A stretch of 64,000 nucleotides of DNA, taken from assembly GCA_001600695.1 (NCBI GenBank), contig BCKQ01000017.1, positions 124,001 through 188,000 of the forward strand, read 5' to 3'. The stretch is from Ascoidea asiatica (taxonomy: Eukaryota; Ascomycota; Saccharomycetes; Ascoideales; Ascoideaceae). Numbering within the stretch: position 1 is the stretch's first letter; each line of letters begins with the position of its first letter. The position numbers were made by a program, and so were the translations under genes. The notes below the pieces were generated by a model. The model saw only the letters and a program-made list of their open reading frames with translations, had not been told where the DNA came from and made no database searches. This document shows positions 41,798 through 53,200 of this stretch, piece after piece.

Positions 41798-44295
41798 GCA
41801 ATTATTCAACAAGTAATCCAAACATTAACTTAAATATCAACTCACAAAATAAATCAGAAAATAAACCAGAAAATAACTTATCAAATGGCTGGATTGGTTG
41901 TATATATATGGTTTGGATTTTAGGTAGAAGATTTGTTAAATATCCAAATGGTGATCTAGATGATAATTTAGTTAATAAATATTTAGATTCAATTAAATAT
42001 TTATTACCTGAAATTGTATTAACTCCAACGGTAGTTGGAATTAGATTACTTTATTTATATTCTGTTTATTTATATTCAATTAAAAATAGAGATTCTTCTT
42101 GGATCTTAATTGGTTTAGCTTTACGTCAATCTTTATCTTTAGGAATTCATAGAAAATCTGGTATAAGTTTATATTCAAAAAAAGCTGCAATTATTAGAAA
42201 ACAATTATGGTGGTCAGTTTATAAATTTGAAATGGTTTTATGTTCAAATTTTGGTAGAACAACTTCTGTAAATGAAGAGGAAATTAATATTGATTATCCT
42301 AATGATATGTCAGTTGTTGAAGGTGATCCAATATTAACTAAAACTTATGTTCAAAGTGTAAAATTATCAAGAATATTTAATTCAATTTTAAATTCAAGAA
42401 AATTATTATATACTGGAGCTTCTATTGATTCATCTTCACCTTTAACATTACCAAATGTTGAAAGAACTTTAAAAATTAGAAAAAATCTTTTAAGTTTTAT
42501 GAGAGATTTAATACCATTAAAACTTAATATTCAAAATATTCTAAAAGATATTAAAACTTTAATATTAAATGGTTATAATATAAATTCAGATTTTCATGAA
42601 TTCACTGAAAAGGATGATTTAATAATGGTTAATTTAAGATTTCAAATTAAATTGCATTTACAATATCATTTATATGTTTTAAATTTAACTTTACCATTTA
42701 TTCTATATATTGTAAATATAACAATTTCACAATCAATTACAATTAAAGAATTTGATGATCCAATAAAATTAATAATTAAAAGTGGTATAAAATCTTCAAT
42801 TTTAATGTCAGAATTACTTGATATTTTAAATAAACTTAATCAAATTGATGCAACAGTATATTTTGATGTATTTTATGGTTATAATGGTATTATGGCTTTA
42901 ATACCAATTTTTATATATTTATCATCAAATAATATAATTAAAAAAGATAAAAATGAAAAAGGAATTCCAAAATATCATAATACAATATCAATTGAAGGTA
43001 AAGAAATTGATAAAAAATTAATTTTAGAATGTATTAAAAAAATAAGAGGCGCAATGAAAAACAAGTATGCAAAAACTGATGGAACTATGAAAAGAAGTTA
43101 TGAAGTCTGTGAAACATTATTAAAAGATCTTGGACTTCTTAATATTCTTGATAGATCAGTAAAATCAGATACAAATAGACCATTAAATCTTGAATTATCA
43201 TTTAAAGCAGATGGATATGAATATAATGGAAGTTCTGATATTGATGAAAAAATCAAAAAAATTAAAAAACGATGGCAAGCAAGAATTAATGGAAATAATT
43301 TTTTATCAAGTTCATTAATCACAAAACCTGAAATAATTTCAAAAAGTTTATCAACTCCTCCTATAGTTGATTCTTCAATAATTGATGTAAAAAACAAAGA
43401 AAACAAAACTGCAAGTGAACATTTTTTAAATTCAAAAGAAGATAAGTTTACTTATAATGCAGCTGAACGAGAAAGTAAAATTTTCTTCAATAATTATCAT
43501 GAAAGTGCCGAAAGGCTAACAGATGTTTATTCTTCAAGTCTCAATCAACCATCCCGAAACTCGGTATTTCCTTACGGGAATAATAATCAAGAAAATAATC
43601 AAGGATCCTCAATTTATCAGCAAAATGCTTCATTTCCTTTAAATAATAGTAAAAATCTGACATCAGATTATCGTACTCCAATGAATAGTGAAATAAGAAG
43701 TAATTTTTCAGAAACAAGTGAAATAAGTACAGAACCAGAAGTAATTCTTAATCATGAGATGATTGATTCTTTTTTTCAAGTTGCAAGTAATACCCTCAAT
43801 TTCAATAACCCTTTTTATCCAAATAGAGGTCCAGATAATTCTCAAATGGCCAATAATGCTCCTTCTTGTTCTAATGATACTTCTACAAATATCTGCAATA
43901 ATAACAATCATAATAATAATAGTTGTAATAATGGGAATGGGAATGTTATAAATAATTGCGATAATTGTAATATGAATAATAATATTTCTACTGGCCCTAA
44001 CAACGGTAATAACAATCTATTTGCAAACGACTATTTATCTGAATCGTCAAATTATAACATATTTTATCAAAACAGCTATCAAAATAGTAATCAAATTGAC
44101 AATCAAATTGAAAATCAAAATATTAATCAAAGCAACCTTCAAAACAATACTCAAAACAATGTTCAAAACACTACTACTCGACAAAACAATTATATGGATG
44201 AAAACTTAAGAAAAGTGATGGCACAAAGCAACGACTTGTTCAAGTACGTGGACATTGAAGATTTGCAAGACCTTTTTGATTCTAAAATACTATAA
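40240..44295 (+). CDS. Zn(II)2Cys6 fungal transcription factor
   Basis: This 1351-residue protein has an N-terminal zinc cluster at about residues 83-124: CDRCKKKKTKC, then CLNCQNANQNC. It is followed by a basic KRRVYG linker and a conserved-looking LGLHYEILICLISGLFPDIDVNN segment. A fungal-specific transcription-factor middle homology domain lies at about 460-760, with FFQRIHPYFYVFG, LRQSLSLGIHRK and RKQLWWSVYKFEMVL, typical of the family. The C-terminal third is Asn/Gln/Ser-rich and ends in an acidic YVDIEDLQDLFDSKIL that looks like an activation helix. The spacing between the third and fourth cysteines is 20 residues, longer than the usual 5-12. I cannot place it with a particular yeast regulator. 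Start at ATG 40240. Confidence 0.9.
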
Positions 44296-45162
44296 CTTGC
44301 ATAGCTCTTCCAATTAATTCTGTTATCATCCTGTATTATTTTCTAAATATTTTATATCATCAACTGTATTATTTATTATATTTCGTTGTTTGCTTTCCAA
44401 TTGAGTTTTTTCAGGGTCCGAAAAGAGCCGGCGCCAGGCCTTATTTTTTTCCGCTGGGTCTGGGCCGGTGAAAATGACCTTTTTGGAGCCCTACTTTTTT
44501 GGGTGGTAAAATTTCATTTTCCTTTCCAGAGGACAAATTGCAAAGAAACATGAAAAAAGAATATAAAAGAATAAAAGAAACTTGAAAAGAATATGAAAAA
44601 ATATTAGATCAAAAATAAGAATATTCAAGAAGAAAGATTTATATTTAAATGATTTTGGCTTTACCACTTTTCTAATCAAAAGGTATGTATTGAAGCTATT
44701 AAAAGGAATGAGATGAATTGAAATGTTATGAAATGAATGAAAACTCAAATGATTAAAACTTCTGTCAATCCACTGAATTAATTTTGTCAAATATTTAATT
44801 AGCAATATGTCGAACTTGTGTCGTATGATTTTGTTTTCATTCAATCATTTATAAATCATCTTCAATCTCAAATTTAAGATTATTTCAAGAAATACTTAAA
44901 GGACCATAGTTTACTAACTTTCTTTTTAGTTTTTCAAGTATTCATAAAACTATATACTTTCTTTTAATAAATATCTTTTTTTTTTAAATTTTCAAAAAAT
45001 CATATTTTCTTACACTAAATTTGATTAAATTATGCTGTAGTTAAATTCTTTACTTTATTTTTCTTTTTTTTTTTTTTTTTTTTCTATTTACAGTTCTATA
45101 TATATATAAATGACTTTCATTCCTGCAAAAGGATACTAAAAACTATTGAAAATGCTAAAAAA
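44296..45162. other. Convergent intergenic region with an isolated GC-rich patch
   Basis: The region lies between the 3' ends of the zinc-cluster gene and the next minus-strand gene. A compact GC-rich patch at about 44410-44510 includes GAGCCGGCGCCAGGCC and CGCTGGGTCTGGGCCGG, an unusual place for a promoter-like island. A poly-T tract lies at about 45067-45083. A minus-strand frame at 44491-44844 lacks an ATG. No gene is called. Confidence 0.55.
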
Positions 45163-47871
45163 CTAAGATACATTCCCTTTGAAAAAACTCCAATTTTTCC
45201 ATTCTTCATTTGATTCTTTAAACTGTTTCTCTTTCATTTCTTTTGAGATTCTCTCTGATCTTTTCTTAAACCAATTTTTTAAGTCTGAGCTTGGGTTTTC
45301 TTTAAAATTATATTTTTGATCCACTAATTTATCAATTAATTTATTATAATTAACTTTATATGAATCTTCAATTATCTTTATAATTGAAAATTGCTTAAGA
45401 TCATATGATGCTTTGAAAAAATTAATCAATAAATCAATTTCTATTGATTTTTTATTTTTACTTTTTTTACAAAATTCTTCTAAAACTTCATCACTAATAA
45501 TATCTTCAATTGAGAAATAATTTTTGTAAATCTCATTGAATTTTTTAAAGTTATTTTTATAACAATTATTTAAAAAATTAATTTTTTCATTATATAAATT
45601 CATCAAATATAATTTTTCATATATATTAAATATCCATTTTAATCTTAATATATCTTTTTTTATCAAACAAAATTCAACTATTAAATTTATAAGTTTATAA
45701 TTAAATATTAATTTTAATTCTTCAAAATTTTTGAAATTATAAATTGATTTAAATCTTACTGGAATAATATTAAATTCATTTCTTAGGAAAATCCTTAGTT
45801 GTTTTTTATTATTTGAAGGATTTTCAACAATTATTGAATTGAATATAACTTTATTTAATAATAAATTAAATGTATTAAACTCTTTAAAGATTAAACAAGT
45901 ATAAAGTAATTCATTTATACACTCACTTGAAGTTGTAAATAATGATGATCCTTTCCTTTTAAATTTTTTCCTAAATTCTTTTAATAAAATTTTATTACCT
46001 CCATAATTAGAATTTCGTACAATTAGTCTTAAATTGTTTAAATTTTTATTATAAAAAAATAAATTTACTAATTTATGCTGATATTTCTTTCTTGAATTTG
46101 AAATATGAATAATTCTGTATGGTTTATTTGTTAATTTATTTCTAAAAATTATTTTTCTGAATTTGTTGCTTTTTCTTCTTCTTTTTAATAGTAATCTATC
46201 TTTATTCATTCCCATAAATTTAACTACGGATTCTCTAGGAGCTATCACTTGTCTTTCAGAAAAGATATTTGTATTGGACACATTTTCTAAATTTTTCTTA
46301 ACAGGTTTTGATATTAAATTAATGTCAGTTGATGATAAAGGAATGAATTCATAAACAAAAATTTTCAAATCTTCTTGATTAATTTTTGTTATTTTTTTTG
46401 TAAGATTTATCTCTTTAATTTTTTCCTGATTATAAGATTTAGAATAAGATAAATCTCTGGAAGGTAAATTTCTGTAAAAATTTTGATAATCAAAATTATT
46501 TGATTTTTTTTGAAATTTTAACAATTTAATTAATTTCAAAAAAATTTTTTTATTTTTTGACTGATAAGAAAATTTAATTAAATTTCTAAAGGTATCATGA
46601 TTTGAGTTTGGAAGTAAAATCAAACTTTTTGGATTATTTTTGAATAATAGTAAACTTGAAATTATATATAAATAATTATTAAAATTTATATTATAATTTA
46701 TATTCGGATTTTCATTTAAATTCAACGAATTCAAATTTATTAATTTTTTAAAAATATTTAAACATAAATCATTTGTTATTTTGAAATCATTCAATAAAGA
46801 AGATTTAATTAAAAGCTTTGAAATATTTATAATTAAATCTTCTTTAATTTTATTAGATTTGAAATTTTTAATGATCTGGTTTAATTCACTATCAAATGGC
46901 TTTATTAATTCTTCAAAACTATCAATATCTATCAATTTATTTGAATTCTTTGATTCGAATAAAGAATTTTCAACCATTTTAAAACTTTTATGTTCATAAA
47001 TATTATTCTCATTATTGATATTGTTATTAATATGTGATAAAGAATTCATGATTGAATTATTAAATGAATTATTTGAATCATAATAAACATATTTTGAAGA
47101 GGTTAAATTTTTATATAAAAGCTGTTTGAAATTTGAATTTATATTGAATAGAATTGAATTTAGAGTTAGTTTCTGTTTAGATAAATCTGATAAATAATTT
47201 GGGTAAATAATTTGAAGAAATTTTTTCAAAGGACTCAATTGTAAATCTGATAATTTAATATCATAATTACTTAAGTTTTTTATAAGTTTATGATTTTTCC
47301 CTTTTCTATTCTTAAATTTTAAGTTATTGTAACTTTTATTATTATCATCATTGAATTGATTATTCATGGAGTTTTTGATATAAGTTTCGAATATTAAAAT
47401 GGATAAAAATTGGCTCAAAATATAATTAGATAAATTTTGAGTTGAACTTAAACTAACTATTGAATTCTTTTCAGAACTCTTTGAAGATAAGTGAGTATTG
47501 AATATATCTTCATCAATAAAATCCTCAATTGATTCTTTCTTAGATTCATTATTGAAATCAGATAAATCAGATTTATTGTTAAAATATAATTCTAAAGGCA
47601 AATCATCTAGCCACCTAATGTAATTGGACAAGTTCTTCTTATTTTTATGATTTGATTCCAATTCCAATTGCAATTTTAATAATAATATGTCATCACTGTT
47701 TCTTTTCTCTAGTTTGTTTATACTTTTTATATTGTTTGAATTGGATTTTATATCGAAAGTTGTCAGAATTGTGGAACATGAAATTGATCTGGATATTAGA
47801 AGACATGTTGAACTAGAATGATTAATCTTTATTCTAGACAACATACTCATCATCATCATCATCATCATCAT
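45163..47871 (-). CDS. Hypothetical basic protein, probably mitochondrial
   Basis: This protein has up to 902 residues, starting with eight consecutive methionines from an (ATG)8 microsatellite (47871-47848), then SMLSRIKINHSSSTCLLISRSISCSTIL. That N-terminus has basic, Ser and Leu residues and no acid for about 35 residues, so it resembles a mitochondrial presequence. I do not recognise the family. The rest is rich in Leu, Lys, Asn and Ile with recurring helical segments, for example LLFKNNPKSLILLP and CLIFKEFNTFNLLLNKVIF, which would suit a fast-evolving PPR-like RNA-binding or translational-activator protein. A strongly basic stretch RLLLKRRRKSNKFRKIIFRN lies in the middle. No enzyme motif is visible. 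Confidence 0.65.
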   Translation of the reverse strand: MMMMMMMMSMLSRIKINHSSSTCLLISRSISCSTILTTFDIKSNSNNIKSINKLEKRNSDDILLLKLQLELESNHKNKKNLSNYIRWLDDLPLELYFNNKSDLSDFNNESKKESIEDFIDEDIFNTHLSSKSSEKNSIVSLSSTQNLSNYILSQFLSILIFETYIKNSMNNQFNDDNNKSYNNLKFKNRKGKNHKLIKNLSNYDIKLSDLQLSPLKKFLQIIYPNYLSDLSKQKLTLNSILFNINSNFKQLLYKNLTSSKYVYYDSNNSFNNSIMNSLSHINNNINNENNIYEHKSFKMVENSLFESKNSNKLIDIDSFEELIKPFDSELNQIIKNFKSNKIKEDLIINISKLLIKSSLLNDFKITNDLCLNIFKKLINLNSLNLNENPNINYNINFNNYLYIISSLLLFKNNPKSLILLPNSNHDTFRNLIKFSYQSKNKKIFLKLIKLLKFQKKSNNFDYQNFYRNLPSRDLSYSKSYNQEKIKEINLTKKITKINQEDLKIFVYEFIPLSSTDINLISKPVKKNLENVSNTNIFSERQVIAPRESVVKFMGMNKDRLLLKRRRKSNKFRKIIFRNKLTNKPYRIIHISNSRKKYQHKLVNLFFYNKNLNNLRLIVRNSNYGGNKILLKEFRKKFKRKGSSLFTTSSECINELLYTCLIFKEFNTFNLLLNKVIFNSIIVENPSNNKKQLRIFLRNEFNIIPVRFKSIYNFKNFEELKLIFNYKLINLIVEFCLIKKDILRLKWIFNIYEKLYLMNLYNEKINFLNNCYKNNFKKFNEIYKNYFSIEDIISDEVLEEFCKKSKNKKSIEIDLLINFFKASYDLKQFSIIKIIEDSYKVNYNKLIDKLVDQKYNFKENPSSDLKNWFKKRSERISKEMKEKQFKESNEEWKNWSFFKGNVS
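47848..47871 (-). repeat. (ATG)8 microsatellite forming the start codon
   Basis: Eight tandem ATG triplets form the start of the minus-strand gene at 45163-47871. Any of the eight could initiate, all in the same frame, so length change by whole units would leave the frame intact. Confidence 0.95.
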
Positions 47872-48475
47872 CTACTTCCTCTTTTCTTCGAAGAGAGACC
47901 CTGGTAGTGCTTTGTATTCTTATCGTATCCTCATCCTTTGATGAATCAATGAAGTCTTCAATCAGTTTAAACCAGAATCAACTAAAAATATTTCACTAGA
48001 TCAGTCTGATTCCAAAATATTTCAGTTTCTTTTGAGAAATCTCCAGTTATTCATTATTCAAATTAAATCTCCTCACAATTTCAATATCGCGAGCAAAACT
48101 ACGACCAATGCGCTTTACGTAATCAGCGCTGTGCGTAGATAAGGACTACCAAATACACTGCTTTTTAGTGGCACATAATATATTAGAGACCTTACTATTG
48201 GCAATTATTACATAATCATTTTTTCGGATGACTGATTCTATTTGTTTCACATATTTCACATATTTCACATATTGCACATATTGCACATATTTGATATTTC
48301 ACAATTAGTAAATAAATGAAATATTAGATTCAATAATCAATAATCAATAATTGAAACTTTTATTCATTCAAGTCATTTTATTTTATTTTCTTAAAAATTA
48401 GGTATATTTTTTTTTCTACTCAATTTTAATAAATAACTTTTTTCTTTCGAGATTTCCATTTACTGTCTAACTACA
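47872..48475. other. Divergent promoter region upstream of TRP2
   Basis: The region contains a GC-richer patch (about 48085-48145; GCGCTTTACGTAATCAGCGC), a tandem CACATATTT array (about 48247-48293) and a TGACTGA word near 48230. The last is one mismatch from the Gcn4 site TGACTCA. Pyrimidine-rich sequence leads to the ATG at 48476. No gene is supported. Confidence 0.55.
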
Positions 48476-48499
48476 ATGAGTGTATGTGCTATTTGCTAG
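48476..48499 (+). promoter_or_regulatory. Seven-codon upstream ORF or tiny first exon of TRP2
   Basis: ATGAGT is followed directly by GTATGT (48482-48487). Unspliced, it reads MSVCAIC and stops at 48499. Spliced, the ATGAGT would join codon 4 of the TRP2 frame at 48587 through an AAG acceptor, with an AACTAAC branch-like site near 48530. Confidence 0.5.
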
Positions 48500-48577
48500 A
48501 ATATTTTACTATGTCTGAAACTTTCAAAAACTAACTTTCTTTTTGTTAATTTATTACTTTATTAACTTTGTTTAATA

Positions 48578-50116
48578 ATGTTGAAGTCAGGAATTCAACC
48601 TTCTTTTGAAAGTCTATATGATCTAATTTTACAACACAGATCTTCTATAGGTCAAGACTCTCTTTATAATTTATATCCAATATATTCCTTCCTTAATAAT
48701 GATTCATTAACTCCTCATTTAGCATACTTAAAATTATCTGATATAACTCCAAAAGTTCCAAGTTTTTTAATGGAATCTGCTAAAAATGGTGATACTTTAG
48801 GTAGATATTCTTTTATTGGGGTAAATCCAAGAAAAATCATATCTTCTGGTATAAATAATGATCAATCTACTTATGTTGATCCATTAATTAATCTTGAGAT
48901 TGAATTGAATAAATTTAAACAAGCTCCAATTCCTGGTTCAAATATACCCCCTTTAAATGGTGGTGCAATTGGTTATATTAGTTATGATTGTATAAAATAT
49001 TTTGAACCAACTACAAAAACCCCATTAAAAGATACTTTAAATTTACCTGAATCAATGATTATGCTTTTTGATTTAATTATCGCCTTTGATAATGTATTTC
49101 AAAGATTTCAAATTATAAATAATATTCAAATTTCTATTAATGATAATAAATCCAAAATTTTAGAAAAATATAATTCAGCTTCTTTACAGATTAAAAAAAT
49201 TGAGTCAAAGTTATTAGATAATACTTCAAAAATTCCATATCCAGTTCAACCAAAAATTGTTAAAAATCAAAAATTTACTTCAAATATTGGTCAAAGTGGT
49301 TATGAAAATTATGTTAAAACTTTAAAAAATCATATATTAGTAGGTGATATTATTCAAGCTGTACCTTCTCAAAGAATCTCAAGACCAACTTCTTTACATC
49401 CTTTTAATATCTATAGACAATTAAGAAATGTAAATCCTTCTCCATATTTATTTTATATTGATTATTTAGATTTTCAAATTGTGGGTGCTTCTCCTGAATT
49501 ATTAGTTAAAACTGATGAAAAAAATAAAGTTATAACTCATCCAATTGCTGGAACTATAAAAAGAGGTAAAACTAAAGAAGAAGACGATAACTTTGCTAAT
49601 ATTTTACAAAATTCAAAAAAAGATAGAGCCGAACATATTATGTTAGTAGATTTAGCTAGAAATGATATTAATAGAGTTTGTGATCCTTTAACAACTTCGG
49701 TTGATAGATTATTAACAATTGAAAGATTTTCTCACGTAATGCATTTGGTATCTGAAGTTTCAGGTACGTTAAGACCAGATAAAACTAGATTTGATGCATT
49801 CAGATCAATTTTTCCTGCTGGAACTGTTAGTGGTGCTCCAAAAGTTAAAGCAATGCAATTAATATCAAAATTAGAAGGTGAAAAAAGAGGTGTTTATGCA
49901 GGTGCTGTTGGAAATTGGGGTTATGATGGTAAAATAATGAATACTTGTATTGCTTTAAGAACAATGGTTGTTAAAGATGGTATCGCATATTTACAAGCAG
50001 GTGGTGGAATCGTTCATGATTCTGATCCAACTGATGAATATATTGAAACAATGAATAAAATGAAAGCAAATAATAATACAATTTTGCAAGCTGAAGAAAA
50101 TTTTGGTTCTGATTAA
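48578..50116 (+). CDS. TRP2: Anthranilate synthase component I
   Basis: This protein has 512 residues from ATG 48578 (S. cerevisiae Trp2 has 507). It converts chorismate to anthranilate using ammonia from the glutamine amidotransferase partner Trp3, the first committed step of tryptophan synthesis. The N-terminal regulatory part has LTPHLAYLKL and PSFLMESAKNGDTLGRYSF, a region linked to tryptophan feedback in this family. The catalytic part has GDIIQAVPSQR, HPIAGTIKRG, DLARNDINRVC and FPAGTVSGAPKVKAMQLI, and ends in the AGGGIVHDSDP segment. All chorismate-site motifs look intact. An alternative start at 48476, spliced to 48587, would replace the first three codons by MS; see the leader feature. 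Confidence 0.95.
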   Translation: MLKSGIQPSFESLYDLILQHRSSIGQDSLYNLYPIYSFLNNDSLTPHLAYLKLSDITPKVPSFLMESAKNGDTLGRYSFIGVNPRKIISSGINNDQSTYVDPLINLEIELNKFKQAPIPGSNIPPLNGGAIGYISYDCIKYFEPTTKTPLKDTLNLPESMIMLFDLIIAFDNVFQRFQIINNIQISINDNKSKILEKYNSASLQIKKIESKLLDNTSKIPYPVQPKIVKNQKFTSNIGQSGYENYVKTLKNHILVGDIIQAVPSQRISRPTSLHPFNIYRQLRNVNPSPYLFYIDYLDFQIVGASPELLVKTDEKNKVITHPIAGTIKRGKTKEEDDNFANILQNSKKDRAEHIMLVDLARNDINRVCDPLTTSVDRLLTIERFSHVMHLVSEVSGTLRPDKTRFDAFRSIFPAGTVSGAPKVKAMQLISKLEGEKRGVYAGAVGNWGYDGKIMNTCIALRTMVVKDGIAYLQAGGGIVHDSDPTDEYIETMNKMKANNNTILQAEENFGSD

Positions 50117-50262
50117 TTTATTGTTCAATCAATTAGATAGTCTCTATAGTATTAAATAGTATATTATAGTGAAAGACAATAAAATATAATAGAAAATTGT
50201 CAATAATAAACTTCTCTTTTAAATCCAATTTAAAACGAAATTGAAACAGTAACTCGTTAAAA

Positions 50263-53200
50263 TTATGGTTTTGAAGATAATAAATTGTGAACACTATCTT
50301 CAACATTTATATCGTCTTTTTCTTTTGAAATCAATGAAGCTAATAAATTTCTGGTTTCAAAACCCCAAATGTGTTCTCTTATCAATTCTTCTGATTTTTG
50401 ACAAGATTTGGATATTTTAAAAGCACTATCTAATATATCTTCTGGTAACCAAGCTAATTTGGCAGCATTGAGACCATAGGAACTTTTTGATATCCCTTCT
50501 TTCAAAGTGTAAAGAAAAGTGATTGTAGGAAATCTACTTTTGTCACTATTTTCATCCTCTAAGTATCCCATATGATAATTTTTCACAAGCTTAGAATATT
50601 TTTCTTCAAGTTTTGAAATTGAAATAAAATGTGTGATAAATAACACTAAAGGCTTGATATCTTTACTTTCCAAAAAGTATTCTAGGACTGAACTTGCAAT
50701 CGAAGATCCATCAATTGTTCCTGTCCCTCTGCCTATTTCATCTAAAATTATCAAAGATTTAGAATCACAATTATTCAAAATATTATTCGTTTCAATCATT
50801 TCAACCATAAAAGTAGACTGATTTCCAATTAAATTATCTTCAGCCCCCATTCTGATGTGAACAGAACTGAAAGCAGACAAAGAACAAAAATCTGCTGGAA
50901 CATAACAGCCTATTTGAGCCATTATAACAATTAATGCAATCTGTTTAACAAACGATGATTTTCCTCCCATATTAGGACCTGTTAATATTATGGTTCTATT
51001 TTCATTTCGACTCATTGTTAAATCATTCGGTATATATGCTTGTTCTTCAAGAATTTGTTCTATTATAGGATTTCGACCATTCTTTATATTAATATATTGT
51101 TCGGTTTCATTATCAATAAAATTAGGCTTTACATAGTTTAATTTAGAAGATGTGATAGCAAGAGATATTAATGAGTCAATCATTGAAAGTTTCTCAATTA
51201 GTTTGTTTAAGTAAATGTAGTTGTCATCTATTTCACCTAAAAATTCATTCTTAAAAAAGTTGTCATTTTTGATAACTAATAAATCATTTAAATAGTTTTT
51301 CCTTTTTAATATCTCGATACATTTTGGCGTTCTGAATCTGGAAACTTTTTTTGTAGATGATATCTTTAGCCAATTATTCGGCAAATTCCGAGTATTACTA
51401 TTCATAACCTCAATCAAAAGAGGCTCTTTTGATACTGTAGAATAATTAAGAGTTGGCCTTCTTAACATTTTCCTTACTAAATTTAATTCATCTTTTGCTG
51501 AAATATCTGTTTCGTCGATTTCTTCCTCTATTTCTAGTAAGCTGTTTCTGAAACTCGAAAAAGTGTTCATGAACTTGTCATGAGATCTTTCTTCGGTACT
51601 TAAAGGATCAGTTTCATTATTAGTATAAGATGAAATTTGTGATTTGAAAAAATTTAGAATTTTTTCATCTGGTTCAATATTTTTATCTAATGCCACAGAA
51701 CTATCAATCATATTTATATAGTTTGTAATTTTTATATCTAAGGTTTTACAAATCAAACTAATTTCATTAAATAGATGAAGTAATTCTTTGTTTTTAAAAC
51801 ACTTTTCAAAACTTTTAGCCTCATAATTATTTATGAAAATATTTGTAATACCCTTAAAATGTTTCAAAAGTAAATATATCTCCTTTCTGCTAGATCTCTT
51901 ATAATGTGCTCTCATTATACTTCGTTCAATATCAACACTATTTTTTTTCAAAAAACTAATTAGAAGTTCGATCAAATAGAATACATTTCTTTTTTCCTTA
52001 CTTGTTGAATCAGAAAAAGTAAAAATCTCTACCAAACTTTCAACTGAATTGATTCTATTGTATATAGAGTTCATGTTTATTAATGGTTTCAAGATCCAAG
52101 ATCTAAGCATTCTGTATCCACTTTTTGTGGTAGTATTATCCAAAAGCCACATCAAAGAACCTTCTTCTTTTTGATTGGTTGAATTATTGAAAATTTCAAG
52201 ATTTTTAATTGTTTGTGAAGATAAAATCATATGATTAAAGCTTTGAAAGGATTTATAATTTGAAAACAATTTAAAAATACTATCAAGCTTGAATTCTTTT
52301 AAATATTGAATTGAAAAGAGTATCCCTGTTTTAATATCAGAATCAAATGAAGATATTAAATTTTTAAGCTCCTCGCTTTTTTCCTCATCATTATTTTGAT
52401 GATCATTTTCGTCAAAGTAACTTAAAAGTTTGTCTTCATACTGTAAAGGATTTGGATATCCTTCGAAATCTTTTACTCTTATATTTTGATTATTCCATCC
52501 TCCAAATCTTTTTTCAAGCATTTTTCTAGTTATATCTGTAAAAGAACTTTTTACTATTATAAATTCGTTTGAGTCAAAAAAAAGCAATCTTGATTCCAAT
52601 TCATTTCTTAAAAAATTGTCATGAAAGCTGTCATAAATAATATCTCCAGTACTTGGTTGAACTGCAACTAAAGAAATAGAAACATCATCTATTTTAGGGT
52701 TCTGTTTTTCAATAATTGAAATGATGTAACTATTTTTTTTAGAATTAAAAATCACATCTTCATTTAAATTATCTTCCACATAAGTAGCAGAAGTGAAAAC
52801 TTTTGTTATTTCCCGTTTGAATAAATTGCTTCCTTGTTTTATACTTGCTTTTTCAGTTTGTTCCACAACGCCAACTTTCAATCCACGAGAAATCAATCTT
52901 TTTATATGAATATGCAATCTATCAAGAGGAATTGATGAATGAGCCAATTTACTTTTGCTGTCAATATTTATTTTATCTATTTCAATTATACCTGGTATTA
53001 ACATAATTTGAAGAATTTGTGACGCAATCACAGCATCTTGTGCATAAAATACAAATTTATATCCACTCTGAACAACTAACAATTTATCAGGATTTTCAAT
53101 CTTTAAATCAACATAAAATTGCTCTAATGGAGTTAATTTTGGTTGACTTTTTTTAGCTTTTTTATTCACAAATTTTTTTATTTTCAGGTCTTGAGATTCT

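Noticed and set aside
44491-44844. 117-codon minus-strand frame
   Set aside because: It lacks an ATG start and is Phe/Ile/Leu noise in a convergent spacer.
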